NCBI RefSeq assembly: GCF_003412465.1
Contig: NZ_QTJV01000001.1
Coordinates: forward strand, 1,116,001-1,180,000
DNA from: Chitinophaga silvisoli
Lineage (GTDB): Bacteria > Bacteroidota > Bacteroidia > Chitinophagales > Chitinophagaceae
Direction: 5' to 3'
DNA: 64,000 nucleotides
The notes beneath the pieces were generated by a model. That model was not told the DNA's origin. It made no database searches and worked only from the letters and a program-made list of their open reading frames with translations. A program made the translations under genes and the position numbers. Shown here one piece after another: positions 8,049 to 16,148 of this stretch; the stretch's first letter is position 1, and every line of letters begins with the position of its first letter.

Positions 8049-9527
8049 TCAAATACCGGGAAACAATGTACCGTGTGGTGTTGGCTGCAACCCTTCACAG
8101 ATCCTGGTCAGGTATTCTTCTGCCACTCTCACATAATGTTTTTGTTTGGCAGCTGTGATCTTCAGCATTGCCAGGCGTGGATTATTTTTAATCAGCTCAT
8201 GATGTACATGCATGAACCGCCAGAACAGGGCATCCCAGATCTCACACCAGGGGCCCCGCTTGTAGTCACTCATTTTCAGGATGTAATTGGAAGAGGAGAT
8301 ATAAGGCTTGGTACTCATCAGGCCTCCGTCGGCAAACTGGCTCATACCATATACATTTGGTACCATCACCCAGTCATACGAATCAATGAAGTGCTCCATG
8401 AACCACCGGTACACTTCGTCCGGATCAAACTCACAGAGCAACATGAAATTCCCCAGCACCATCAATCGTTCAATATGATGTACATAGGCAGTGTCCTGTA
8501 AGCTCCGGATGATGTTGTCGATCGGTGGAATACCCGTTTCGCCTGTATAAAAGCAGGCAGGAATTTTCCGGGTAAAGCCAAAGAAATTAGTGGTGCGTTG
8601 TTTTACACCTTCTTTAGTATATACTGCCCGCATGAATTCACGCCAGCCAATCACCTGCCTGATAAAGCCTTCAAGGGCGTTGATGGGTATACGATGCCGG
8701 CTGCCATAACTGATAGCTTTTTTAATAATCGTTTCGGGAGAGAGTAATCCTATATTAAGAGAAGAGGATAAGATAGAGTGAAAGAGGAAATGTTCTTTCT
8801 TTACAATCGCATCCTGGTATTCTCCAAAATGCGCCAGTTTTTCCCTGAGGAAAAAAATCAGCATCCGTTCTGCCTGCCGGTGTGTAACCGGGTAATTGAA
8901 TCGGGTAATATTTCCCCTGTTACTACCAAAATGCTTTCGCACATAATGTGCGGCGGCTTCAAAATTATCATAGTGGAAAATGGGCATGGGAGGCACTGCT
9001 ATGTTTGCGGGCATCTTCTTCCTGTTTTCCATATCAAAACTCCATTTACCACCTGCAGGGCGATTCCCATCCATGAGCAATTGCAATCGCTTCCTTTCAG
9101 ATTTATAATAGGAAGCCATGAAGTATTTATGGTTCTTTTCGAAGTAAGAGAGGTCGCCAATAAAGTTAGGAGAAGCGCAGCGCCGGAGGGTGATATTGAA
9201 TTGCGCTGCATACCGTTTAATCCTTCTTTCCAGCAGGTAGTCGGTAGTATCGATATAATGAATGGTAGTGACATGATGGGCAGCCAGGTATTCAAACAGG
9301 TACCTTGTCTGTGCCTTTTTATCCTGCGCCTCTATATAATGTACTGTATGCCCGCCAGCTTTGAGCCGGCCGGCATAGTACTGCATAGATGCCCTGTGCA
9401 GCAGTAGCTTTTGCTGGTGAAAGTTGTACTGGTTAAAGTACAGTTCGTCTTCTACCACATAAACATGCGGGGGCAGGTGGCAATAGTGCTTATATAACTG
9501 GTGCGGATATATGAGGCCGATTTCCAT
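8049..9527 (-). CDS. photolyase-related protein (DPRP / FeS-BCP clade) lacking Fe-S cysteines
   Basis: The 492-aa protein has the deoxyribodipyrimidine-photolyase-related architecture: N-terminal Rossmann antenna domain (residues 1-130) and a helical FAD domain with GWREFMRAVYTKEG, HHIERLMVLGNFMLLCEFDP, VPNVYGMSQFADGGLMSTKPYIS. Family members such as Agrobacterium PhrB bind a [4Fe-4S] cluster through four Cys and repair (6-4) photoproducts. Here the TGETGIPPI segment has Pro where the first Cys is expected, and the usual CxxC...ACPF segment is shortened to SDYKRGPWCEIWDALFW, leaving one Cys. Repair or photoreceptor activity is therefore inferred from fold only. It follows a small membrane-protein gene by 4 nt. 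Confidence 0.85.
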   Translation of the reverse strand: MEIGLIYPHQLYKHYCHLPPHVYVVEDELYFNQYNFHQQKLLLHRASMQYYAGRLKAGGHTVHYIEAQDKKAQTRYLFEYLAAHHVTTIHYIDTTDYLLERRIKRYAAQFNITLRRCASPNFIGDLSYFEKNHKYFMASYYKSERKRLQLLMDGNRPAGGKWSFDMENRKKMPANIAVPPMPIFHYDNFEAAAHYVRKHFGSNRGNITRFNYPVTHRQAERMLIFFLREKLAHFGEYQDAIVKKEHFLFHSILSSSLNIGLLSPETIIKKAISYGSRHRIPINALEGFIRQVIGWREFMRAVYTKEGVKQRTTNFFGFTRKIPACFYTGETGIPPIDNIIRSLQDTAYVHHIERLMVLGNFMLLCEFDPDEVYRWFMEHFIDSYDWVMVPNVYGMSQFADGGLMSTKPYISSSNYILKMSDYKRGPWCEIWDALFWRFMHVHHELIKNNPRLAMLKITAAKQKHYVRVAEEYLTRICEGLQPTPHGTLFPGI

Positions 9528-9531
9528 CTAG

Positions 9532-9726
9532 TCAGGAAGGGCGGTCTTTTGTGTTTCTGATCAGTCCCATACCTGAGAAGAAAAATACCATACCCAGCAG
9601 CGTGTAGATGACAATCATTTTTACACTTCTGGTGCCACCGCCGGCATTAACGAAGTTAACCGCGGCCATTACTAATCCAAGGGCGCCTAATATGGTGAAT
9701 ACAACGCCCAGTACGCGCTTTTCCAT
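9532..9726 (-). CDS. small two-helix membrane protein
   Basis: A 64-aa protein with two hydrophobic segments (about residues 5-27 and 35-57) separated by a short Gly/Arg-rich loop (NAGGGTRSVK), plus a polar C-terminus. No family recognised. It precedes the photolyase-like gene by 4 nt and is presumably on the same transcript. The divergent crp-type gene starts 83 bp away. Confidence 0.6.
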   Translation of the reverse strand: MEKRVLGVVFTILGALGLVMAAVNFVNAGGGTRSVKMIVIYTLLGMVFFFSGMGLIRNTKDRPS

Positions 9727-9809
9727 AACGATTAAGTTTTACTAAGGAAGATTACAAATAATATGCCGCTGCGGCTGGCGCATCAGGTTGGATTTGGTAT
9801 TTTTATATT

Positions 9810-10391
9810 ATGAATGATTTTAACCAGATAAAGGCTGCGGTATTCAGTTTTCAGCCACTTGACGATGCAGAATGGGCGGACTTTTCGCAGACCCTGCACC
9901 TCAAATCGTATAAAAAAGGTGACTTCCTGATCCGGGATGGGGAAGTGGAAAATCAGATCTATTTTTTAAACACCGGTGCTACGCGGCACTACTTTATAAG
10001 GGATGGCAAGGAATTTACGGTTGATTTCCAGTTTGCCGGGGATTTTGTGACCGCTTATTATTCTCTTATTACGAGGGAGCCCAGTACCGTATTTGTGGAA
10101 ATATTGGAGGAGACGACTGCTGTAATGATTAATTACCAGGAATTGCAGTCTTTGTATGCGCGCTCTCATCATGGAGAGCGGATAGGCCGCCTCATGGCTG
10201 AGTACCAGTATGTAAAACGGCTGAGGCGGGAAATGGACCTTTTGTCGCGCACTGCGGAAGAGCGATATGCCGGTTTATTGCAACGCGCACCAAAACTGGT
10301 GAGTAATATTTCTGTCAAGCATTTATCTTCTTACCTGGGTATACAGCCTGAAAGTTTAAGCCGGATCAGGAAGCAGCTGATGGGAAACTAA
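9810..10391 (+). CDS. Crp/Fnr-family transcriptional regulator
   Basis: A 193-aa protein with an N-terminal cyclic-nucleotide-binding-like beta roll (KKGDFLIRDGEVENQIYFLNTGATRHYF) and a C-terminal HTH (ISVKHLSSYLGIQPESLSRIRKQL). It lacks Cys clusters, so it is not an oxygen-sensing FNR. This is the very common Bacteroidota subtype found next to small inducible genes. Possible targets are the DoxX-like gene downstream (45 nt gap) and the divergent membrane-protein/photolyase pair. Confidence 0.88.
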   Translation: MNDFNQIKAAVFSFQPLDDAEWADFSQTLHLKSYKKGDFLIRDGEVENQIYFLNTGATRHYFIRDGKEFTVDFQFAGDFVTAYYSLITREPSTVFVEILEETTAVMINYQELQSLYARSHHGERIGRLMAEYQYVKRLRREMDLLSRTAEERYAGLLQRAPKLVSNISVKHLSSYLGIQPESLSRIRKQLMGN

Positions 10392-10435
10392 CATACATCA
10401 TTTTCGTTCAAATGCGGATTGCTCAAATTTGTATT

Positions 10436-10900
10436 ATGAAACCTTTGATAGTATTAATAGTTAGTTTTCTCTTATCGCTGGCGATAGCCCGCTTATCTTT
10501 GGGCAAGTGGCAACTGGTATTTGCAGGTAATGTTGCAATGTGCTGTATGCTGATGCTGACGGCGATCGGACATTTTAAATTTACGGAGGGAATGGTCATG
10601 ATGATACCACCCATTATTCCGTTTAAGACGGCAGTGGTATATGTGAGTGGCATTGTGGAAGTAATTTTGGGGCTGATGCTTTTGCTGCCTTCGCTGAGGA
10701 ATGTTGCCGGCAACCTGTTGCTTATCCTGTTCATCGTTTTATTGCCTGCGAATATTTATGCAGCGATGACGAAGCTGAATATGGAAATGGCGAACCATGA
10801 AGGACCGGGTTATGAATATTTGTACTTCAGGGTGCCTTTGCAATTGTTGTTTATAGTATGGGTGGTTTATTTTTCTACGGGTTGGTTTCGGAGTTGCTAA
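10436..10900 (+). CDS. DoxX-like integral membrane protein
   Basis: A 154-aa protein with four hydrophobic segments and the DoxX-like pattern: GNVAMCCMLMLTAIGHF, a central VYVSGIVEVILGLMLLLPS helix and LLILFIVLLPANIYAAM. DoxX-family proteins are linked to thiol or quinone redox processes, but many in this phylum are uncharacterised. The open frame extends upstream to 10412; MKPLIVLIVSFLLSL at 10436 gives a normal first membrane helix. It lies directly after the Crp/Fnr gene. Confidence 0.7.
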   Translation: MKPLIVLIVSFLLSLAIARLSLGKWQLVFAGNVAMCCMLMLTAIGHFKFTEGMVMMIPPIIPFKTAVVYVSGIVEVILGLMLLLPSLRNVAGNLLLILFIVLLPANIYAAMTKLNMEMANHEGPGYEYLYFRVPLQLLFIVWVVYFSTGWFRSC

Positions 10901-11000
10901 TCATGTTAACAAGGGTAGTTTAGGCCCATTCGTAATTGAATATTAAGTTAATAATAAAATTAACATATGCCTTATTATTAATTATTTATATATTTACCGA

Positions 11001-11876
11001 ATGAATTACTCCCTAACCTATTTAAAGCTGACTATTTGTGGCCTGGTTTTATGTGCTTCAATATCAAATGGTTATGCGCAACAGTATAAGTCATTAGATG
11101 GGTCTACTCTAATTAGAAAGGAGAAAGAAAGAAGTCGTGTAAAGACAATCACCGTATTAAATAAGGATAGTTCTGCCCTGAAGGAAGGATATTATGTAAC
11201 TGAATGGCCAGACCAGAGCCGTTTTTACTTCTATGTGGATAGCAATGGCAATCTGGACAGAACTGCCAGGAAGATATTCAGTAACGAACAGTCATTCCTG
11301 ATGATTACCATGGAGTTGCGCGATAGCAAACTAAATGGAAAGCGCCAGGTATTTGATAATAAGATCATGATTTCTGAAGCGGACTTCAAAGACGGCTTTA
11401 TTCAGAAAGAAAAAGTATTTAAGAACAAATCGCTGATCAGGGAGAATTTCTATACCCAGGACGGGAGCCTGGATAGCACGAGAGAATATGAGCAGGGGAC
11501 CCTGGAATATACTTACAAGGAACTGGGCAATGGTGCCAACCTGCGGAGAAGTTTCTTCCCCGACGGAAAGTTGCAGGAATGGAAGCAGGTAGACCTGATG
11601 CAGAAAGTGATGGTGACAAGAGAATTCGATCCGAATGGCCGCTTGTTGCAGGAAGAATATGTAAAGGGAAAGGATTCTGTGATCACCAGGAAGTTTTATC
11701 CGAATGGCCTGGTGAGTACCCTGCATGAAATGGGACAAAGCCAGGGATATGTGAAGGAGTATGATGAGAAAGGGAAGTTGATCAGTGAGAAGCTGATAGA
11801 GCATACTGCCATGGCGGCAGCGCCTGTAGAGATGAAGATGGCATCGGACAACAAAGGAATTACGACAGAACAGTAA
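11001..11876 (+). CDS. exported MORN/YwqK-type repeat protein
   Basis: The 291-aa product begins with a Sec signal peptide ending SNGYAQ (about residue 26). The body holds degenerate repeats of about 20-25 residues with the pattern F(Y/D)PNG.L..E..., for example FFPDGKLQEW, EFDPNGRLLQEEYVKG, KFYPNGLVSTLHE and EYDEKGKLISEK. These are MORN-variant repeats as in YwqK-family proteins. The role is unknown and probably periplasmic or at the surface. It is a single gene closed by a strong hairpin terminator. Confidence 0.75.
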   Translation: MNYSLTYLKLTICGLVLCASISNGYAQQYKSLDGSTLIRKEKERSRVKTITVLNKDSSALKEGYYVTEWPDQSRFYFYVDSNGNLDRTARKIFSNEQSFLMITMELRDSKLNGKRQVFDNKIMISEADFKDGFIQKEKVFKNKSLIRENFYTQDGSLDSTREYEQGTLEYTYKELGNGANLRRSFFPDGKLQEWKQVDLMQKVMVTREFDPNGRLLQEEYVKGKDSVITRKFYPNGLVSTLHEMGQSQGYVKEYDEKGKLISEKLIEHTAMAAAPVEMKMASDNKGITTEQ

Positions 11877-11896
11877 AGAAAATACTATTAAGATCT

Positions 11897-11935
11897 AAAG
11901 CGCTTTTGCCATTGGTAAAAGCGCTTTTTCTTTTT
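11897..11935 (+). terminator. rho-independent terminator
   Basis: Arms AAAGCGCTTTT (11897-11907) and AAAAGCGCTTT (11917-11927) pair perfectly around a 9-nt loop and are followed by a T-rich run. It ends the YwqK-type gene and insulates the ohrR promoter. Confidence 0.85.
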
Positions 11936-11951
11936 AGATAAGGAGAATTAA

Positions 11952-11963
11952 ATTGTGCACAAT
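11952..11963. promoter_or_regulatory. ohrR: upstream OhrR operator palindrome (ATTGTGCACAAT)
   Basis: A perfect 12-bp palindrome, extended by AT-rich flanks, 71 bp before the ohrR start. An identical palindrome lies exactly 31 bp downstream (three helical turns), so two dimers would bind the same face of DNA. It resembles known OhrR/MarR boxes (AATTG...CAATT). Confidence 0.7.
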
Positions 11964-11971
11964 TAATTTTA

Positions 11972-12003
11972 TTTGGAAATTAATTGTGCACAATTTAATT
12001 TTG
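11972..12003 (+). promoter_or_regulatory. ohrR: ohrR-ohr promoter with embedded operator
   Basis: TTTG (11972-11975), a 20-nt spacer, and TAATTTTG (11996-12003) match the Bacteroidota -33/-7 consensus. The second ATTGTGCACAAT palindrome (11983-11994) fills the spacer, so bound OhrR would block polymerase. Expected transcription start is near 12009, giving a leader of about 14 nt. Confidence 0.75.
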
Positions 12004-12022
12004 ATAAATCAAATGAGATGAA

Positions 12023-12451
12023 ATGAATATGCTGAAACTGGAAAATCAGGTTTGTTTTCCGCTGTACGCGGCCTCCAGGCAGATCACTGCCCTCTACCGG
12101 CCATTGCTGGAGGAGCTTGACCTGACTTATCCTCAGTACCTGGTGATGATGGTCCTCTGGGAGCACAGCGTGATGACGGTGAAGGAACTGGGCGAATTGC
12201 TGTACCTGGACAGTGGTACACTGACCCCATTGCTGAAACGAATGGAAGAAAAGGGGTTGGTGAAGCGTACAAGGGATGAACAGGATGAACGGGTGGTCAA
12301 CATTGCTCTCAGTGCGGCAGGCAGGAAGCTGGAGAAGAGTGCAGAAAAGATCCCGGCACAGCTGGCATGTGAAATGGATATGAATGAAAAGGAACTGAAA
12401 CAGCTGCGGGCTACACTACATAAATTATTACAAAAAGTAGGACACATTTAA
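12023..12451 (+). CDS. ohrR: OhrR, MarR-family organic peroxide sensor/repressor
   Basis: A 142-aa winged-helix repressor. The N-terminal peroxide-sensing cysteine is Cys11 in LENQVCFPLYAASRQ, the context typical for OhrR, followed by LTYPQYLVMMVLWE and the recognition region LYLDSGTLTPLLKRMEEKGLV, with the wing RTRDEQDERVVNIAL. No second conserved Cys in the C-terminal part is seen, suggesting the one-Cys type, where oxidation is completed by a low-molecular-weight thiol. It forms an operon with ohr 11 nt downstream; twin operators lie in its promoter. Confidence 0.93.
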   Translation: MNMLKLENQVCFPLYAASRQITALYRPLLEELDLTYPQYLVMMVLWEHSVMTVKELGELLYLDSGTLTPLLKRMEEKGLVKRTRDEQDERVVNIALSAAGRKLEKSAEKIPAQLACEMDMNEKELKQLRATLHKLLQKVGHI

Positions 12452-12462
12452 AATATTAAATC

Positions 12463-12888
12463 ATGGAACAAGCTTTGTATTCAACCGAGGTAACAGTAAC
12501 AGGTGGCAGGAATGGTCATGTAAAATCTACTGATGGATTACTTGAACTGGATGTAAGGATCCCAAAAGAAATGGGCGGTCCTGGTGGTGCTACCAATCCT
12601 GAGCAACTTTTTGCAGCTGGTTATGCTGCGTGTTTTGACAGTGCGCTGAACCTCATGATCAGGAATTCAAAAGTACAAACCGGTACTTCTACTGTGACTG
12701 CAAAAGTAGGTCTGAAAAAAGAAGGTGTAGGTTTTGCTTTGTTTGTGGAATTGAGTGTGAATATCCCGGGTGTGGAGGTAGAACAGGCAAAAGAGTTGGT
12801 AGAAAGGGCGCATGAGGTTTGTCCCTACTCTAATGCAACGAGAGGCAATATTAATGTCACATTCCATGTGACGGCTGAAGGTGAATAA
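12463..12888 (+). CDS. ohr: Ohr, organic hydroperoxide reductase
   Basis: A 141-aa thiol peroxidase of the Ohr/OsmC family that reduces fatty-acid and alkyl hydroperoxides in the cytoplasm with lipoyl-dependent recycling. Catalytic Cys57 (GYAACFDSAL) and resolving Cys120 (HEVCPYSNATRGN) are both present, as are the Arg and Glu that hold the peroxidatic thiolate (Arg16 and Glu47). Length is standard. It is induced with ohrR when the repressor is oxidised. Confidence 0.95.
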   Translation: MEQALYSTEVTVTGGRNGHVKSTDGLLELDVRIPKEMGGPGGATNPEQLFAAGYAACFDSALNLMIRNSKVQTGTSTVTAKVGLKKEGVGFALFVELSVNIPGVEVEQAKELVERAHEVCPYSNATRGNINVTFHVTAEGE

Positions 12889-12893
12889 ATTTG

Positions 12894-12926
12894 AAAAGGC
12901 TTGCAGGTTTCCTGCAGGCCTTTTTT
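12894..12926 (+). terminator. rho-independent terminator of ohrR-ohr
   Basis: AAAAGGCTTGCAGG pairs with CCTGCAGGCCTTTT around a very short loop, followed by six T residues. It lies 6 nt after the ohr stop. Confidence 0.8.
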
Positions 12927-13037
12927 CTGGTAGGGATTTTAAACATGAGTGCCGGGGGAATCAGGATCGCTATCGTTGCAGGCAAAACCGGATTATCGGG
13001 TCATGAGATCGTGCAGGGTGGGTGATGCTGTACATCA

Positions 13038-13871
13038 TCATTCCTGCATTTCCTGCCGGGTGCTACGCATATTCTTGCCGGTGTATTTTTTCATCACCTT
13101 ATTAAGGTGGCTGCTATCGGTAAATCCCAGGTCGAGTGCGATCTCCAGGAAGGGTGCCGTGGTGTATTTAGCCCTGGATGCGGCAATCCTGATTTTGGAA
13201 CGGAGAATGTATTCCTGAAACGTCTCATCTGCATTCCTGGAAAAGTATTCACTGAAGTAGGTAGCGGGAATATGGAATTGTGCGGCCAGGTGTTTGACTG
13301 TAATCTTATCAGGGTCCAGCAGGTTGTAATTGATGTACTCAATGAGATGGGTAAAGCGCCTGTCTTTGTAAGACCGGGTGCTTTGTATTTTCTTTTGAAT
13401 ATTTCTGCTGATGAGGGCGAGGATGGAAACGAGGGTATTGCGGATGATAGAAGGACCGCAGCTTTCATGCTTATTGTACTCGTACTGGATAATGTCGAGG
13501 AACCTTATTAGCTGGACCTTATCATCCGGATCCGTGACGAGTTCACCAGGCAGGTAATCATGATTGGCAAGTATGAAGTTGATCCGGTTGATCCATTGTG
13601 TATAATCGATGATGCCCGGGGCAAAATAGTGTGTAGTGAAACGGATGAAGAGAAATGTAGTTTTCTCCTCAATGTCGTAAGCATGACATTTGGCCGCGGG
13701 CAGCAGGAAGACTTGTCCTGGTTGATAAGGCGTAGGCAGATGATTGGCGATATGCTGACCATGTCCCTTGAGGATGTACACTAATTCGAAGAAATTGTTT
13801 TTCCGGTTCCTCTCCGTCCACTGTGTGCACTCCAGTATTTCAATGGAGAAGTTGTCTTTAATATGCTCCAT
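13038..13871 (-). CDS. AraC-family transcriptional regulator
   Basis: A 277-aa regulator with an N-terminal cupin domain (ELVYILKGHGQHIANHLPTPYQPGQVFLLPA) and a C-terminal AraC HTH pair (ITVKHLAAQFHIPATYFSEYF and FLEIALDLGFTDSSHLNKVMKKYTG). The open frame continues upstream to 14063 and into the divergent gene, but MEHIKDNFSIEI at 13871 starts directly before the sensing domain. The divergent AhpD-like gene 95 bp away is the likely target. Confidence 0.87.
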   Translation of the reverse strand: MEHIKDNFSIEILECTQWTERNRKNNFFELVYILKGHGQHIANHLPTPYQPGQVFLLPAAKCHAYDIEEKTTFLFIRFTTHYFAPGIIDYTQWINRINFILANHDYLPGELVTDPDDKVQLIRFLDIIQYEYNKHESCGPSIIRNTLVSILALISRNIQKKIQSTRSYKDRRFTHLIEYINYNLLDPDKITVKHLAAQFHIPATYFSEYFSRNADETFQEYILRSKIRIAASRAKYTTAPFLEIALDLGFTDSSHLNKVMKKYTGKNMRSTRQEMQE

Positions 13872-13945
13872 ATTACAAATGTAAGCATCCTGGTTGGATA
13901 CTGCTTTATCCTGTTTATTTACTGAACCCTGAAATCGTGAGCCTG

Positions 13946-13953
13946 TAGTTTTG
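13946..13953 (+). promoter_or_regulatory. Bacteroidota -7 promoter element (TAGTTTTG)
   Basis: Exact TAnnTTTG match 13 nt before the AhpD-like start. No clear -33 TTTG is present, as expected if the divergent AraC protein activates it. Confidence 0.4.
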
Positions 13954-13966
13954 CTTTTAAAAAAAG

Positions 13967-14368
13967 ATGGATTACAAACAGATTGCGCAGCAAACGGTAG
14001 GACATTTATACAAGGCGCATAGCAGCATACGTACATCAGGTATTGATCCTTTACTGATTGCATTGGTAGAATTGCGGGTATCCCAGATCAATGGTTGTGC
14101 ATATTGTTGTCATTTCCACGCGGGGGAACTGCGGGAGATGGGAATGCCGGCAGCAATAGTAGATCAGATACCGGGTTTCCGGCATTCAAAGGATTTCAGT
14201 CTTCAACAAAGATTGGTATTGCAATATGCGGAAGATGTAGTTGGCTTAAAGGGGGATGTGCAATTGCTGTCAGCGCATTTTTCAGAAAGAGAAATTGTGG
14301 AGCTGACAGCCAGTATAGCTTTGATGGGGGCTTTGAATAGATTGAGAATGATATTGGCAGACAAATAA
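13967..14368 (+). CDS. AhpD-like carboxymuconolactone decarboxylase family protein
   Basis: The 133-aa helical protein has the AhpD-like redox motif C44-x2-C47-x3-H51 in INGCAYCCHFHAGELRE, preceded by the conserved Glu (LVELRVSQ). Proteins of this kind act as small thiol peroxidase or disulfide-reductase partners and remove peroxides. An extra Cys48 sits next to the motif. It is divergent from an AraC regulator, so induction by an unknown signal is likely. The hairpin repeat at 14377 begins 8 nt after its stop. Confidence 0.87.
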   Translation: MDYKQIAQQTVGHLYKAHSSIRTSGIDPLLIALVELRVSQINGCAYCCHFHAGELREMGMPAAIVDQIPGFRHSKDFSLQQRLVLQYAEDVVGLKGDVQLLSAHFSEREIVELTASIALMGALNRLRMILADK

Positions 14369-14376
14369 AAATGACA

Positions 14377-14485
14377 TGAGGTTGTATCAAAAATAATCTG
14401 AAGGCATTGAGAACTACATCAACAAAAATCCTCTTCATCAGGTACCGGGATTAATTCCTGGTATGTTACTTTTGATACAACCCCA
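14377..14485. repeat. full-length dispersed hairpin repeat, convergent terminator position
   Basis: Arms TGAGGTTGTATCAAAAATA (14377-14395) and TTACTTTTGATACAACCCCA (14466-14485) bound an interior that matches the 58911-59018 copy closely (GAAGGCATTGAGAA, then TACATCAACAAAAAT). A second small hairpin TACCGGG...CCTGGTA lies inside. It sits between two convergent genes, where it could stop transcription from both sides. Confidence 0.75.
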
Positions 14486-14497
14486 TAAATTATTTAG

Positions 14498-15883
14498 TTA
14501 TAAGATTATTGCTTCAGGAATTTCCGGAGGATTTGTTTCATCTGATCCGGCGATACCTGTTTCGTCTAATTGAGTCCGATCTGTTTCGTCTAATTCAGGA
14601 TGGAAGATTTCCACCAGGAAGAAGTAAGACAGTACGCCGGCCATGGTTGAAACAAATACGGACCTTTCGGATACAGACAGTGCAAGAATCTGTGTGCATG
14701 CGCCCAGGCAGCCAAGTACGACCAGGCTGATAATGGCGGATTTGCCTTTGTCCAGGAAAAAATAATTGATCAGTTTTGCAAACATAAGGAGTAGTAAAAC
14801 AGCAGTAGCGGCTGAGGGCCGGTAGTTATTATACTGGTAAGCACCATATAAATTCCAGATGGCAAACAGTACGCCTAAGATAATAATGAAATTGTTGATC
14901 CCTCCTTCATGCTTAGCGAGGTAGAAGGCAGCATTCTCACTTTTTGTAGTGTGTACCTGCGGTTTTTGGGAAAAGATCATCCATACAATGATATTCAGCA
15001 CCGGGATATAATGTAAGAAGTATAACCAGCCATTGTGGTTGGCAATGGTATTCATTCTGCTGATAACAATATTCCTGGTCAGGCTGGCTGTGATATAGAA
15101 AATACTGACCTCCATGACGAAGTGAATCACCCTGGTGAGGATGACATGGGAGCTGAAACCGTCATAGGGATTTGTAAGAGCCTTCATAAAAGCGGCTGAC
15201 TCATATATGATCACCCAGCAGGAAAAGGCTACCAGCGCATATAAGAACCGGTATTCCTGGCCACTGATCACCTGAATTTTCGAATTGAGGATATTTTTAT
15301 AATCCTTTTCATTGAAGTAGTTTTCAGCCAGGTAGATCCAGCCATAGATCAGGAATGGCAGGAATAAGTCCGCTATGATATCTGTTATCCTGAACGTCTC
15401 GAAACGGAAGTAGTTGAGCGGGTTGGCAGGGGCATCCGTTGTATAATAGATCATAAGGCCGGCTACCAAACCGATCTGCCTGTAATTCTTTTTTCCTGCG
15501 ATATAGCATAAGCCTATTATCTGCACACATGTCCAGATAATGTTAATCATGACAGTGTCGATGAATGGTGGCAGGAAAGAAGACATTTGATTGGTAAATA
15601 CTTTTATTTTAAGGTTTAGGACAATGAAAGGCAGCACGGTAAAGAGGACTTTTCTATAGTCTTTGCGAATGATGTGTTCCCAGCTGTAGGCAATGGACCA
15701 TTTAAGTGTGAGAATGATAAAAGGGATGGAGAAGGCATCTCGTCTTACAAAGTCATAAAATGATTCATTCGGGTATACAAAAAAGCAGGAGATAAGGCCT
15801 AAAATGGCAATGATGATCCCCGGCATCCAAAGGCTTTTCAATGTAAGTCTTTGGCGGTCAGAAAAGTAGTTTGTTAGTTCCAT
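14498..15883 (-). CDS. polytopic membrane protein of unknown function
   Basis: A 461-aa protein with about ten to eleven hydrophobic helices and no signal peptide. No transporter or enzyme motif is recognised. The soluble C-terminal tail is acidic and repetitive, with LDET-type units (ELDETDRTQLDETG, then SDET) before PPEIPEAIIL; the repeats are also visible in DNA as CTGTTTCGTCTAATT copies at about 14551-14601. It is monocistronic and convergent with the AhpD-like gene. Confidence 0.65.
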   Translation of the reverse strand: MELTNYFSDRQRLTLKSLWMPGIIIAILGLISCFFVYPNESFYDFVRRDAFSIPFIILTLKWSIAYSWEHIIRKDYRKVLFTVLPFIVLNLKIKVFTNQMSSFLPPFIDTVMINIIWTCVQIIGLCYIAGKKNYRQIGLVAGLMIYYTTDAPANPLNYFRFETFRITDIIADLFLPFLIYGWIYLAENYFNEKDYKNILNSKIQVISGQEYRFLYALVAFSCWVIIYESAAFMKALTNPYDGFSSHVILTRVIHFVMEVSIFYITASLTRNIVISRMNTIANHNGWLYFLHYIPVLNIIVWMIFSQKPQVHTTKSENAAFYLAKHEGGINNFIIILGVLFAIWNLYGAYQYNNYRPSAATAVLLLLMFAKLINYFFLDKGKSAIISLVVLGCLGACTQILALSVSERSVFVSTMAGVLSYFFLVEIFHPELDETDRTQLDETGIAGSDETNPPEIPEAIIL

Positions 15884-16148
15884 AGATAGGTAGGGTCGGT
15901 TAAGAGGTTTATTTAAAAGAGCGTCCCGAACAAATGTATATATTAATTTGTATATGTGATAGGGTGGCTGATTGATTTAACTGGTCATTGTGGATCAGTT
16001 GTATTATTAATTTGAATTTCCTTTTTCAAAAAGAAGCTGAACCTGCAGTGAGCCTGGTTAATCCGAAGTAATGCGCTGTGATGGCTTGCCGATCATGGAG
16101 AGATGAGGGATTTTTCGTATATTCATCGCTTACCAAATGAACAACTGA

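Noticed and set aside
8778..9407. 209-aa plus-strand frame inside the photolyase-like gene
   Set aside because: Cys-rich shadow translation opposite a clear gene.
12949..13218. 89-aa plus-strand frame after ohr
   Set aside because: Runs into the 3' end of the AraC gene on the other strand and has no recognisable features.
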